In this document: positions 5,877-13,533 of the stretch, piece after piece | Numbering within the stretch: the stretch's first letter is position 1 | Layout of the letters: the number at the start of each line of letters is the position of its first letter | Source of the DNA: Eggerthellaceae bacterium | GTDB taxonomy: Bacteria; Actinomycetota; Coriobacteriia; Coriobacteriales; Eggerthellaceae | Length of the DNA: 15,864 nt | Assembly (NCBI GenBank): GCA_900753095.1 | Contig: CAADXT010000142.1 | Span: forward strand, 1 to 15,864 | Reading direction: 5' to 3' | The notes under the pieces: generated by a model | Database searches by the model: none | What the model was told of the DNA's origin: nothing | The model's input: the letters and a program-made list of their open reading frames with translations, nothing else | Position numbers and translations under genes: made by a program

Positions 5877-8101
5877 TGCGCATCACCTCCTTTCAACTCC
5901 TCTTCCGATAGCTGCGACTCGGCAATCTCGCGGTACGTAGGGCACGTTTCCAGCAGCTGCCTATGAGTGCCGCAGCCCACCATCTTCCCCTCTTCAAGCA
6001 CCACGATCTTGTCGGCATTCAGCACCGTTGAGATACGCTGCGCCACCACAATCACCGTCTTGCCGGCAGCGTTCTGCGCCAAGGCGTGGCGCAGCTTTGC
6101 GTCGGTTGCGTAGTCGAGCGCCGAGAAGCTGTCGTCGAACAGGAGCACACGCGCGTCGGTTGCCAGGGCACGCGCAATGGATAGACGCTGCCGCTGGCCG
6201 CCGGAGACGTTGGTGCCGCCTTGGCTGATAGGCGTCGCGAGGCCGTCTTCCTTCGCATCGATGAACTCGCTGGCCTGGGCGATGTCCGCTGCAGCGCGCA
6301 CGCGCTCTTCGCCCATTTCATCATCGGAATACGCGATGGTCGACTCGATGGTGCCCGAGAACAGGAACGCCTTCTGCGGAACATAGCCGAGCTCGCTGCG
6401 AAGCTCGCTCTGTCTCATGTCACGCACATCGATGCCGCCGACGCGTACCGCGCCGTCCGCTACGTCGTAGAACCGCTCGATGAGCTTCATGATGCTCGAT
6501 TTGCCCGAACCGGTCGGACCGATAATAGCCGTGGTCTGCCCCGGCTCGGCCGTGAAGTCGATATGCTCAAGCACAGGGCTGCTCTCTTTGTCGTAGGCGA
6601 AGGTGACGTCGTCGAACTGAACGGAAAGGCCTTTCGCCCGAGCGTCAAGCGCCCCAGCTTTCGACTGAGCGGGATCGACGATGGAGCTTTCCGTTTCCAA
6701 AACCTCGTTCACACGCTGAGCGGCAACGTCTGCGCGGGGCAGCATGATGGCGATCATGCCAATCATCAAAAACGACATCACGATAACCATGGAATAGGTG
6801 ATGAACGCGATCATATCGCCCGTCTGGATGGTGCCGGCGTCGATGTACGATCCGCCCACCCACACAATGAGCACCGAGACCGCATTCATGACCAGCATCA
6901 TGGTGGGCATCATAAACGTCATGGTGCGATTGGTGAATAGCTGCGTGCGGTACAGCGCTGTGCTGGCCTCATCGAAGCGCTTCTCCTCGTACTGCTGACG
7001 ATCGAATGCGCGAATAACGGGCAGGCCGGTGAGCATCTCGCGCGAAACCAGGTTCATCCGATCGATGAGCTTCTGCATGATCTTGAACTTCGGCATGGCA
7101 ACCGCCATAAGGATGCCGATAACGACGGCAATCACTACCACGGCAAGCACGATGATCCAGCTCATGGAGGCGTTGGTCTGCGAAACCATGATGATGCCGC
7201 CGATGGCGAGGATCGGCGAGTACAGCACCATGCGCAGAACCATGACGATCACCATCTGGATCTGCTGGATATCGTTGGTTCCGCGCGTGATCAGGGAAGC
7301 AGCCGAGAACGACTGGATCTCCGCATCTGAGAAGGAGACGACCTTCTCGAACAGACGCTCGCGCAAGCCCCGAGCCGTTTTGGCGGCCGTGCGCGATGCA
7401 AGGAAGCCAACGGCGATGGAGGCGATCATCATCAACGCCGCAACGCCCAGCATCTGGGCGCCCAACCAAACCAGATAGTTCATCTGCATGGCGCCCATGT
7501 CGAGCCCCAGCTGCTCGTACTCGGCCTTGGTAGCCGACACCGCCTGCTGCTGGATGAGCGAATCGTCGATGGCGCCGAAAGCATCCTGAGCTTTCGACAT
7601 CGCTTCGTTTACCTGCACTTTTGTGATAGCCCCCGCTTGGTAAGCGGCGTAAAGCTGCGGCAAGTCGAAATTTTGGCCCGAAGGAGCGCCGCTTGCGCCA
7701 TCGAATGCGGGCGAGCCTTCTGTCTGCTGCCCTTGCAGGGAGTCTGCCATCTGGCTGGAGAAGTGCACTACCACGATGGGAAGCGCAATGGCCGAGTTCA
7801 ATTCCTCGCGATGCTGCTTGCCCTGATCGGTAAGCGCGTAATTGCCATCGGAATCCTGTGCATACGACGAGCGGATCAGCTCTTCGTCGGCCTCGGGCGC
7901 CAACATGCACGAGTAGTTGAAAGTGTCGGCACTCATGACGCTCGGCGAGCAGTCCTCGATGCCGCCCTGCTGAATACCCACGTCAACCAAATCGGAGGTG
8001 TAGCGCGGCAAGGACAGATCGGCGAAAGCCTGCACGACAAGAAGCACCACGATAAGGGCAACAGCCGCCTTCGACTGTTTCAGATAGCTGATTATGCGCA
8101 T
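5873..8101 (-). CDS. ABC exporter, degenerate-site subunit with large extracytoplasmic insertion
   Basis: This is the first half of the heterodimeric exporter (742 residues, longer than the usual ~580). Walker A is GPTGSGKSS (528-536), the Q-loop glutamine is Q576, and the signature is a good VSGGQ (632-636). Walker B reads LLFDD, with D657 replacing the catalytic glutamate, and the switch histidine is replaced by Q688 (VVAQRIS). These are the changes expected of a TM287-type subunit whose own ATP site does not turn over. Between TM1 (about 12-30) and TM2 (about 208-233) there is an insertion of roughly 160 residues with C51 and C65, polar and predicted outside the membrane. The ATG at 8099-8101 is inside the end of marR (10-base overlap) and has a GGGGGG ribosome site. 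Substrate cannot be inferred. Confidence 0.93.
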   Translation of the reverse strand: MRIISYLKQSKAAVALIVVLLVVQAFADLSLPRYTSDLVDVGIQQGGIEDCSPSVMSADTFNYSCMLAPEADEELIRSSYAQDSDGNYALTDQGKQHREELNSAIALPIVVVHFSSQMADSLQGQQTEGSPAFDGASGAPSGQNFDLPQLYAAYQAGAITKVQVNEAMSKAQDAFGAIDDSLIQQQAVSATKAEYEQLGLDMGAMQMNYLVWLGAQMLGVAALMMIASIAVGFLASRTAAKTARGLRERLFEKVVSFSDAEIQSFSAASLITRGTNDIQQIQMVIVMVLRMVLYSPILAIGGIIMVSQTNASMSWIIVLAVVVIAVVIGILMAVAMPKFKIMQKLIDRMNLVSREMLTGLPVIRAFDRQQYEEKRFDEASTALYRTQLFTNRTMTFMMPTMMLVMNAVSVLIVWVGGSYIDAGTIQTGDMIAFITYSMVIVMSFLMIGMIAIMLPRADVAAQRVNEVLETESSIVDPAQSKAGALDARAKGLSVQFDDVTFAYDKESSPVLEHIDFTAEPGQTTAIIGPTGSGKSSIMKLIERFYDVADGAVRVGGIDVRDMRQSELRSELGYVPQKAFLFSGTIESTIAYSDDEMGEERVRAAADIAQASEFIDAKEDGLATPISQGGTNVSGGQRQRLSIARALATDARVLLFDDSFSALDYATDAKLRHALAQNAAGKTVIVVAQRISTVLNADKIVVLEEGKMVGCGTHRQLLETCPTYREIAESQLSEEELKGGDAQ

Positions 8102-8610
8102 GGCACCCCCCTACTGGGCATGCCGCACTCATGGGGCACGGAGACGAACGTGTCGGAACCTTCTGCGTACTCGCAGATCAAGCGCAACGTGGAAACGAAC
8201 TGCTCCATGTTCTCCACGCCCACGTTTTCGACCATGTCCGAGAACTGTTTCGTGCGCTCCCGTCGCAGCTGGGCCGAAAGCCCTTGCCCCTTCTCCGTCA
8301 GGCAGATATTCACCGAGCGGGAGTCGCCTTCTGCGCGAGCGCGCACGATGAAGCCCTTCTGCTCAAGGCTTTTCAAGAATTGGGAAACGGCGCTCGGCGA
8401 AACTCGAAACTGCCGCGCAATGTCGGACGGCTTGATGCTGCGCTGGTCCTCGTCGGCACGGAACAGCACCATGAGCGCATGGACCTCCATGGGGGTAAGC
8501 CCATCCATGCTGGGGGAAAGCGCCGGCCTCATACGCCTCAATCGATGCGTTAGGGCAATAAGCTCATACTCCAAAGTTTCGGAGGCAGATAATTGGTCGG
8601 GTTCGGTCAT
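8092..8610 (-). CDS. MarR-family transcriptional regulator of the exporter operon
   Basis: This 172-residue protein is the first gene of the marR-ABC-ABC operon. The winged helix-turn-helix runs from about residue 36 to 106. The recognition region is PSDIARQFRVSPSAVSQFLK (61-80), and the wing GDSRSVNICLTEKG (95-108) carries the D-x-R signature of MarR proteins. The N-terminal helix and the C-terminal helices after residue 110 would form the dimer interface. The ATG at 8608-8610 follows AAGGAG by eight bases. The end overlaps the first ABC gene by 10 bases, so regulator and exporter are coupled. Two adjacent AT-rich palindromes overlap its promoter. Together these support a repressor of its own operon that is released by a transported compound, the usual arrangement for this family. 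Confidence 0.93.
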   Translation of the reverse strand: MTEPDQLSASETLEYELIALTHRLRRMRPALSPSMDGLTPMEVHALMVLFRADEDQRSIKPSDIARQFRVSPSAVSQFLKSLEQKGFIVRARAEGDSRSVNICLTEKGQGLSAQLRRERTKQFSDMVENVGVENMEQFVSTLRLICEYAEGSDTFVSVPHECGMPSRGVPCA

Positions 8611-8626
8611 AAATAAAGCTCCTTAA

Positions 8627-8650
8627 CTGTTTAACAGCTAAATAATTTAG
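8627..8650. promoter_or_regulatory. Tandem palindromes, putative MarR operator
   Basis: CTGTT-T-AACAG (8627-8637) and CTAAAT-A-ATTTAG (8638-8650) are two perfect odd-centred palindromes lying directly next to each other. The second covers the -10 box and the first covers the start site of the marR promoter. AT-rich palindromes at this position are typical MarR binding sites. Confidence 0.55.
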
Positions 8651-8672
8651 AAGCTTAATTAGTTTTCTTCAA
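8644..8672 (-). promoter_or_regulatory. Promoter of marR-ABC-ABC operon
   Basis: On the minus strand, -35 TTGAAG (8667-8672) and -10 TAAATT (8644-8649) are separated by exactly 17 bases. Each matches consensus at four of six positions. The start site would be near 8637, about 27 bases before the marR ATG. The whole segment is far richer in A/T than its surroundings. Confidence 0.6.
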
Positions 8673-8692
8673 GCGCCATTAACGACATTCAT

Positions 8693-8730
8693 AAAAAAGC
8701 CGTCCTCCCCTCCTGGGAAGGACGGCTTTT
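8693..8730 (-). terminator. Rho-independent terminator downstream of thrH-like gene
   Basis: AAAAGCCGTCCT-CCC (8695-8710) pairs with GGG-AAGGACGGCTTTT (8715-8730), with one bulged base and a short loop. Read on the minus strand it ends in six T residues (8693-8698), the classical form. It lies about 25 bases after the thrH-like stop and ahead of the marR promoter. The other strand has four T residues, so weak activity in both directions is possible. Confidence 0.85.
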
Positions 8731-8755
8731 GCAGCTGGCGAATGCGACCTAAGCT

Positions 8756-9355
8756 CTACAGCGCGGCTTTGATGCCTTCCATCAACTCAGAGTATTCCTC
8801 GAATGCGGGGATGGCGGGATTGTCGGCCTTGATGGAATCGGTGCTCTTGAACAGGAACCCCGCCTTGCTTGCCTTGATCATGCCCAGATCGTTGAAGCTA
8901 TCGCCTGCAGCGATGGTGTCGAGGCCCGCCTGCTGCAAGGCGCGCACCGTAGTAAGCTTCGACTGCTCGCAGCGCATCTTGAAGCCCGTAACCGTGCCGT
9001 CGTCTGCCACCTCAAGCTCGTTGCAGAAAAGGGTTGGCCAACCCAGCTTCCTCATAAGAGGCTGCGCAAACTGGGTGAAGGTATCGGAGATGATGATCAC
9101 CTGCGTAAGCTCGCGCAGCTCGTCCAAAAACTCCTTTGCGCCCGGCATAGGGTCGATGGTGGCAATGACGTCCTGAATCTCCTTCAGGCCCAGCCCATGT
9201 TCCTTCAGGATACCCAGGCGGTAGTTCATGAGCTTGTCGTAATCAGGCTCATCGCGCGTGGTTTTCTTCAGCTCGGGAATGTTCGTTGCCTCGGCAAAGG
9301 CAATCCAAATCTCAGGAACCAAAACACCCTCAAGGTCCAGGCACACTACGTTCAT
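8756..9355 (-). CDS. thrH: ThrH-like phosphoserine phosphatase / homoserine phosphotransferase (HAD family)
   Basis: This 199-residue cytoplasmic HAD enzyme closely follows the bifunctional ThrH family, which dephosphorylates phosphoserine and can transfer phosphate to homoserine. The start CLDLEGVLVPEIWIAFAE (5-22) is diagnostic. It holds the nucleophile D7 and E9, the glutamate in the usual DxD position. Motif II is S90 in IISDTF, and motif IV is GDSFND (151-156). A helical cap lies at about 20-75. The frame is open to 9745 upstream, but the ATG at 9353-9355 has an AAAGAGG ribosome site and matches the family start. The upstream gene (OYE reductase) ends 158 bases away, so it may have its own promoter. 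Its role is serine/threonine metabolism; whether both activities are retained is not visible. Confidence 0.9.
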   Translation of the reverse strand: MNVVCLDLEGVLVPEIWIAFAEATNIPELKKTTRDEPDYDKLMNYRLGILKEHGLGLKEIQDVIATIDPMPGAKEFLDELRELTQVIIISDTFTQFAQPLMRKLGWPTLFCNELEVADDGTVTGFKMRCEQSKLTTVRALQQAGLDTIAAGDSFNDLGMIKASKAGFLFKSTDSIKADNPAIPAFEEYSELMEGIKAAL

Positions 9356-9440
9356 CGCAACCTCTTTCTTTGCGTAGGCGATTTTCTTTCCGATTGCAGG
9401 ATACCCGAAACCCACGCCCCGCAGCGCAGGCTTCCGCATG

Positions 9441-9512
9441 CGGCCGGAACAGGCGGCCGTCAGAATGAGCCCAGAGCCCTTCGGGGTACTTCTCGAGCGT
9501 CCACCACGCTCG
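9441..9512. other. Two hairpins between OYE reductase and thrH-like gene
   Basis: CGAGCGT-CCACC-ACGCTCG (9494-9512) lies directly after the reductase stop codon (9514-9516). CGGCCG-GAACAGG-CGGCCG (9441-9459) follows further on. The first is well placed to end or protect the reductase message, but neither has a T-run on the minus strand. These are at best weak terminators. Confidence 0.35.
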
Positions 9513-9513
9513 C

Positions 9514-11442
9514 CTACAGCGAAACCGCTAACTCGTAAGCCTCGCGCAAGGCGTCGATGGCGCGGCGCGCTTTCACGGCATCCCCTATCGAATGAACCGA
9601 AATGCCCCGCTGCGCCAAATCCTCGGAAAGGCAATCGTCGGCAACATAGCCCATGGCAAGGATCACGCCATCGAATCCGCGCAACTCGCGCATCTGCCCC
9701 GATTCCGCGTCCTCGTATTCGACCCCATCGGCGAAGAAACGGCAAATCTTGGCGTTCGGCACCTGGCTCACGCCATGTTCCGCGAAGCTGCGCATAACCA
9801 CAGTGCGGTGCTCCGCAACCATATCAGCCGCCAAAACACCGCGATATTCAACGACGGCAACGTTGTGGCCCAGCTCACCCAGCAAGTCGGCAATCTCGCA
9901 GCCGACCATTCCGCCACCGGCGATCAGAACATTCTTTCCCGGGTAGGCTTTGCCCGCCAGAACGTCGCCGCCCTTCATGATGGCAGGATTGTCGATTCCC
10001 TCGATGGGAAGCTCCAGCGCCTTGGCGCCTGTCGCTACCACCACTTCGTCGGGCTCAAACGCGGCGACCATATCGGGCGTTGCCCTGATTCCGGTGCGGA
10101 TGTCAACGCCGGCCTTCTGCGCACGCACCGCCCAAGAGCGCACCATGCCGGCGATGTCGCCCTTGCCCGGCGGAAACGCCGCCAAGCGCATGTTGCCGCC
10201 CACCGTTGGCGCCTCTTCCAGGAGGACCACGCTGTGCCCGCGTTCCGCGCTGATAGCAGCAGCCGCCAAGCCGGCCACGCCGCCGCCCACCACCACGATG
10301 CGCTTAGCCGAGCTGGCCGCAGCAACTGCTTCGCACTCATGCCCCAAACGCGGGTTCGCCAAACAGCGGATGGGCTTGCCCGCATACATGTTGGCAACGC
10401 AGCCCTGCAAGCAGGCAATGCAGGGCATAACGTCCTCTGCGCACCCCTCGGCATATTTTTTCGGCATGGCAGGGGCGGCCAAGCTTTGCCTGCCGAAAGC
10501 TACAAGGTCGCATTTCCCCTGCTCAACAAGGAGCTCAGGCAGGCGGGGGTCGGTAAAGCGCCCTACCGCGATAACAGGCACGCTCACGCACCCTTTTATC
10601 TTCGCCGCCAAATCGGCGTTGAAGCCCGCATGGACCGAGGTGGGAGCCCACATAAACTCGTCTTTCAGATGAACTGCACGGGAAACGTGCAGGGCATCGG
10701 CCCCGCATTCCTCAAGACAGCGGGCGATAACGCACGCATCGTTGACATCGATGCCGCCCGGCTCCTCGTCGGCGGCATTGATACGGCAGAGCACGGCCAG
10801 CTTATCGCCCACGCGCCTGCGTATCTCTTCCAAAATCAGGCGCGGAAACCGCATGCGGTTCTCGAACGAGCCGCCAAACTCATCTAGGCGCTTGTTGGTG
10901 CGCAGAGAAATGAAGGAGCTCACCAAATAGCCATGAGCCATATGCACTTCCACCGCATCGACGCCCGCCTTCAAAGCGCGCTCGGCAGCATCGCCATACC
11001 CACGCACCAGCTCATACACCTTCTCGGTGGGAACCTCTTCCGGGACATCGCGCCCACACGCTGCGGGAATGGGAGAGGCCGCCTGCAACGGGGCGCCGGC
11101 ATTTTTCGCGTTCCCCTCAGGGCCGGCATTCTGCAGCTGAACCGACACCTTTGCCCCATGCGCATGGCACGCTTCGGCAATAGCCCGCAAACTGGGAATG
11201 GAATCATCGCTGTATAGACAGGGCTTCAGCGGGCCGCCCTTCGCGCCGCGATGGACCACGGTTGCCTCGATGGTTATGAGCCCGTAGCCGCCAGCCGCAC
11301 GCGCTTCGTAGTATGCACGCGATTGGTCGGACCATGTGCCATCGGAATTGGCGAAGTTGTTGCCCATCGGCGGAACCACGAAACGATTCGGCACTTCCAT
11401 GGAGCCGATTTTTATAGGCGAAGACATATATTGGTACATCAT
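9514..11442 (-). CDS. Old-yellow-enzyme family Fe-S/FAD oxidoreductase (FadH/BaiH/enoate-reductase type)
   Basis: This 642-residue NAD(P)H-dependent reductase has the three-part layout of 2,4-dienoyl-CoA reductase and BaiCD/BaiH enzymes. Residues 1-335 form an FMN TIM barrel (start SPIKIGSMEVPNRFVVPPM; HMAHGYLVSSF at 167-177, with H167, H170 and Y172 in the active-site region). The [4Fe-4S] ligands are C341, C344, C348 and C360 (C-X2-C-X3-C-X11-C). Two dinucleotide folds follow: GGGVAG (386-391, FAD) and GGGMVG (509-514, NAD(P)H). It should reduce an activated C=C bond in a steroid, fatty-acyl, cinnamate-like or similar substrate. There are two consecutive ATGs (11442 and 11439) after AAGGAGGGG, and spacing slightly favours the second. 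It is divergent from a lactate-permease homologue, a possible uptake partner. Confidence 0.9.
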   Translation of the reverse strand: MMYQYMSSPIKIGSMEVPNRFVVPPMGNNFANSDGTWSDQSRAYYEARAAGGYGLITIEATVVHRGAKGGPLKPCLYSDDSIPSLRAIAEACHAHGAKVSVQLQNAGPEGNAKNAGAPLQAASPIPAACGRDVPEEVPTEKVYELVRGYGDAAERALKAGVDAVEVHMAHGYLVSSFISLRTNKRLDEFGGSFENRMRFPRLILEEIRRRVGDKLAVLCRINAADEEPGGIDVNDACVIARCLEECGADALHVSRAVHLKDEFMWAPTSVHAGFNADLAAKIKGCVSVPVIAVGRFTDPRLPELLVEQGKCDLVAFGRQSLAAPAMPKKYAEGCAEDVMPCIACLQGCVANMYAGKPIRCLANPRLGHECEAVAAASSAKRIVVVGGGVAGLAAAAISAERGHSVVLLEEAPTVGGNMRLAAFPPGKGDIAGMVRSWAVRAQKAGVDIRTGIRATPDMVAAFEPDEVVVATGAKALELPIEGIDNPAIMKGGDVLAGKAYPGKNVLIAGGGMVGCEIADLLGELGHNVAVVEYRGVLAADMVAEHRTVVMRSFAEHGVSQVPNAKICRFFADGVEYEDAESGQMRELRGFDGVILAMGYVADDCLSEDLAQRGISVHSIGDAVKARRAIDALREAYELAVSL

Positions 11443-11774
11443 TTCCCCTCCTTGACCGCTAAAGCGAGCAGCGCCTCAGCGCATCGGCGCGCGCAATAAA
11501 GCCAGCCGTTCAACGCTTGCGTCGGCCGTGCATACAAGCCGCACTCTGCGGTTCTATACGGCAGCAGCACCACCCTGCAAACATTTTACCTACCTTTCAT
11601 CCTCGGCGAACGGTAGCACAAGCGCTTTAGCGAACAAAAGCGCCCCCTTTATTCCCCAGATAAGTCCGCTGAGCGGATTCAGAGCAGCGGAAAAAAATGA
11701 ATACCTAGTATTGGGACGTTCCATTTTTTGCATAAGCAAGAGCGCAGTATCCCCTATTCGAAAGAGAGAAACCT
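11443..11774. promoter_or_regulatory. Divergent control region between OYE reductase and permease
   Basis: This 332-bp region has no gene. It holds several dyads: CGCTAAAGCG (11457-11466) next to the reductase ribosome site, its complement CGCTTTAGCG (11623-11632), TCCGC-TGA-GCGGA (11665-11677, T-N11-A form), and TTGC-ATAA-GCAA (11728-11739). Its right part, from about 11685, is A/T-rich. The permease promoter must lie there, but no well-spaced -35/-10 pair is visible. The reductase promoter is listed separately. The density of dyads suggests control by one or more regulators not encoded here. Confidence 0.5.
11553..11581 (-). promoter_or_regulatory. Putative promoter of OYE reductase
   Basis: On the minus strand, -35 TTTGCA (11576-11581) and -10 TATAGA (11553-11558) are 17 bases apart; each matches consensus at four of six positions. 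Transcription would start near 11546, giving a GC-rich leader of about 104 bases. The two CGCTWWAGCG palindromes lie on either side of this promoter, with centres 166 bp apart. Confidence 0.45.
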
Positions 11775-13451
11775 ATGTTCCAAGCTGTGGTCGATCCAGT
11801 CGCGGGCAATCTTGCCCTGTCGGCTTTGGTGGCCTGCATTCCGCTCGCAGCATTCTTCATCATGCTGGTTGGCGTGAAGGCAAAGGCTCACGTTTCGGCA
11901 CTCGTTGCGTTGGTGGTTGCACTTATCGTTGCCATTTTCGCTTTCGGTATGCCCGCTCACCTCGCAGCGCTTTCCGGCCTGCAAGGCGCTTGCTACGGCG
12001 CATTCCCCATCGTATTCATCATCATCATGGCGGTATGGTTCTATGAGGTAACGGTGGTATCCGGCCGTTCCGAAGACCTGAAAAGCCTGTTCGACATCGT
12101 GGGCGGCGGCGACATCCGCATTCAGGCAGTGCTCGTTGCCTTCTGCTTCGGCGGCCTGCTCGAGGCGCTCGCTGGCTTCGGCGCCCCCATCGCCATCACC
12201 GCAACCATGATCCTCGCCCTAGGCGTTAAGCCCTCGAAGGCTGCGCTGGCCGTCCTGATCGCAAACACCGCGCCCGTTGCCTACGGCGCAGCAGGTACCC
12301 CCATCACCACCGCTGGCAACATGGTCGCCGGCGGCGATGCTTCGGTTGCCTTGGAGTCCGCGCAGCACGTAGCCGCCATCGTCGGCTACCAGGCACCGCT
12401 CTTCGCGCTGTTTGTTCCCCTGCTGGTTGTCCTGATCCTTGACGGCAAGAAGGGCCTGCGCGATTGCTGGCTCCACGCATTGGTTATCGGCGGCTCCTTC
12501 GCAGTAACCCAATGGTGGTGCTCCAACCACTTCGCCTACGAGCTTACCGACGTTGTGGCTTCGCTTGTTTCCCTGGGCGTAAGCGTCATCTTCCTGCATT
12601 TCGTTAAGCCGAAGAACGTCAATGATGCTCGTGAGCGCTTTGGCATGGCCTCCATCGCCGAAGGCGAAGGCACCAAGCTCGCTCCCGTTCGCGCCTGGAT
12701 GGCCCTGGTTCCCTACATCATCGTTGTTGTCGTATTCGCAATCTGCAAGCTCGGCATCCCTGCCCTGCTCGCAAGCACCGACATCAAGATTCCCTTCCCC
12801 GGCCTTGCAGGCAACGTGCTCAATGCTGCCGGCAAAGACCCTGGCACCACGTACAACCTGAACCTGCTCTCCAATCCTGGCACCATGCTCCTGATTGCGG
12901 GCCTGCTCACCACCATCGTTTACGGCATCTTCAACGAGAAGGGCAAATACCGCATCACGCTGGGTATGTCGGCTAAGCAGCTCGGCCAGACGTTCTGGGC
13001 TATGCGCTTCTCTTCGCTCACCATCGTCATGGTTCTTGGCCTGGCCTACATCATGAACTTCTCGGGCATGACCATCTCCATCGGCCAGTTCCTCGCGCAT
13101 ACCGGTGCCCTGTTTGCATTGCTCTCGCCCGTGCTTGGCTGGGTTGGCACCGCAGTTACCGGTTCGGACACTTCCGCAAACGCGCTGTTCTCCAGCCTTC
13201 AGTACGAAGCTGCCCAGTCGAACGCTTCGCTGGCGCACGTTTCGCCCGACCTCTTCCTGGCAGCCAACACCATGGGCGGCGTTATCGGCAAGATGATCTC
13301 GCCTCAGTCGCTGGCAATCGCCGCCGTCACCACAGGCGAGCACGAGTCCAGCCTCTTCAAGAAGGTCATCCCTTGGAGTGTTGGCATGCTGGCTGTGCTG
13401 TGCGTACTGGTATTCGCCGAATCGAGCGTTATCTCCTTCATCCTGCCCTAG
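11775..13451 (+). CDS. lctP: LctP/LldP-family permease (lactate permease homologue)
   Basis: This 558-residue multi-pass inner-membrane transporter belongs to the lactate permease family (TC 2.A.14; E. coli LldP has 551 residues). Family signatures include GLLEALAGFGAPIAITATMI (about residues 127-146), the glycine-rich APVAYGAAGTPITTAG that follows, and GTAVTGSDTSANALFSSLQ near the C-terminus. About 12-14 hydrophobic segments are present from residue 14 to the end. The family imports lactate or glycolate by proton symport. The ATG at 11775 has only a weak ribosome site (AAGAGAG). It stands alone with its own strong terminator and is divergent from the OYE reductase. The imported substrate may be a hydroxy acid, or an unsaturated acid reduced by the neighbour, but this is inference. 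Confidence 0.88.
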   Translation: MFQAVVDPVAGNLALSALVACIPLAAFFIMLVGVKAKAHVSALVALVVALIVAIFAFGMPAHLAALSGLQGACYGAFPIVFIIIMAVWFYEVTVVSGRSEDLKSLFDIVGGGDIRIQAVLVAFCFGGLLEALAGFGAPIAITATMILALGVKPSKAALAVLIANTAPVAYGAAGTPITTAGNMVAGGDASVALESAQHVAAIVGYQAPLFALFVPLLVVLILDGKKGLRDCWLHALVIGGSFAVTQWWCSNHFAYELTDVVASLVSLGVSVIFLHFVKPKNVNDARERFGMASIAEGEGTKLAPVRAWMALVPYIIVVVVFAICKLGIPALLASTDIKIPFPGLAGNVLNAAGKDPGTTYNLNLLSNPGTMLLIAGLLTTIVYGIFNEKGKYRITLGMSAKQLGQTFWAMRFSSLTIVMVLGLAYIMNFSGMTISIGQFLAHTGALFALLSPVLGWVGTAVTGSDTSANALFSSLQYEAAQSNASLAHVSPDLFLAANTMGGVIGKMISPQSLAIAAVTTGEHESSLFKKVIPWSVGMLAVLCVLVFAESSVISFILP

Positions 13452-13476
13452 CAGCTAGAGCAAAACGCGCTTATAG

Positions 13477-13504
13477 AACGAGGCCCCGCGGGGCCTCGTT
13501 TTTT
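13477..13504 (+). terminator. Rho-independent terminator of permease gene
   Basis: AACGAGGCCCC-GC-GGGGCCTCGTT is an almost uninterrupted self-complementary stem, followed by a run of six T residues (13499-13504). It begins about 25 bases after the permease stop. It lies between convergent genes, but the A-tract on the left is too short for good activity on the minus strand. Confidence 0.9.
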
Positions 13505-13533
13505 GTCCTTTATGCAAGTTATAGCATCGATAA

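Noticed and set aside
9356..9745. In-frame 130-codon extension upstream of the thrH-like start
   Set aside because: It overlaps the end of the OYE reductase gene, resembles no family, and the ATG at 9355 has a ribosome site and the exact ThrH N-terminus.
9592..10887. 431-codon plus-strand open frame
   Set aside because: It is antisense to the well-supported OYE reductase and has no recognisable domain; long shadow frames are common in GC-rich coding DNA.
12219..13343. 374-codon minus-strand open frame
   Set aside because: It is antisense to the permease, whose family motifs are unambiguous; no ribosome site or domain supports the opposite strand.
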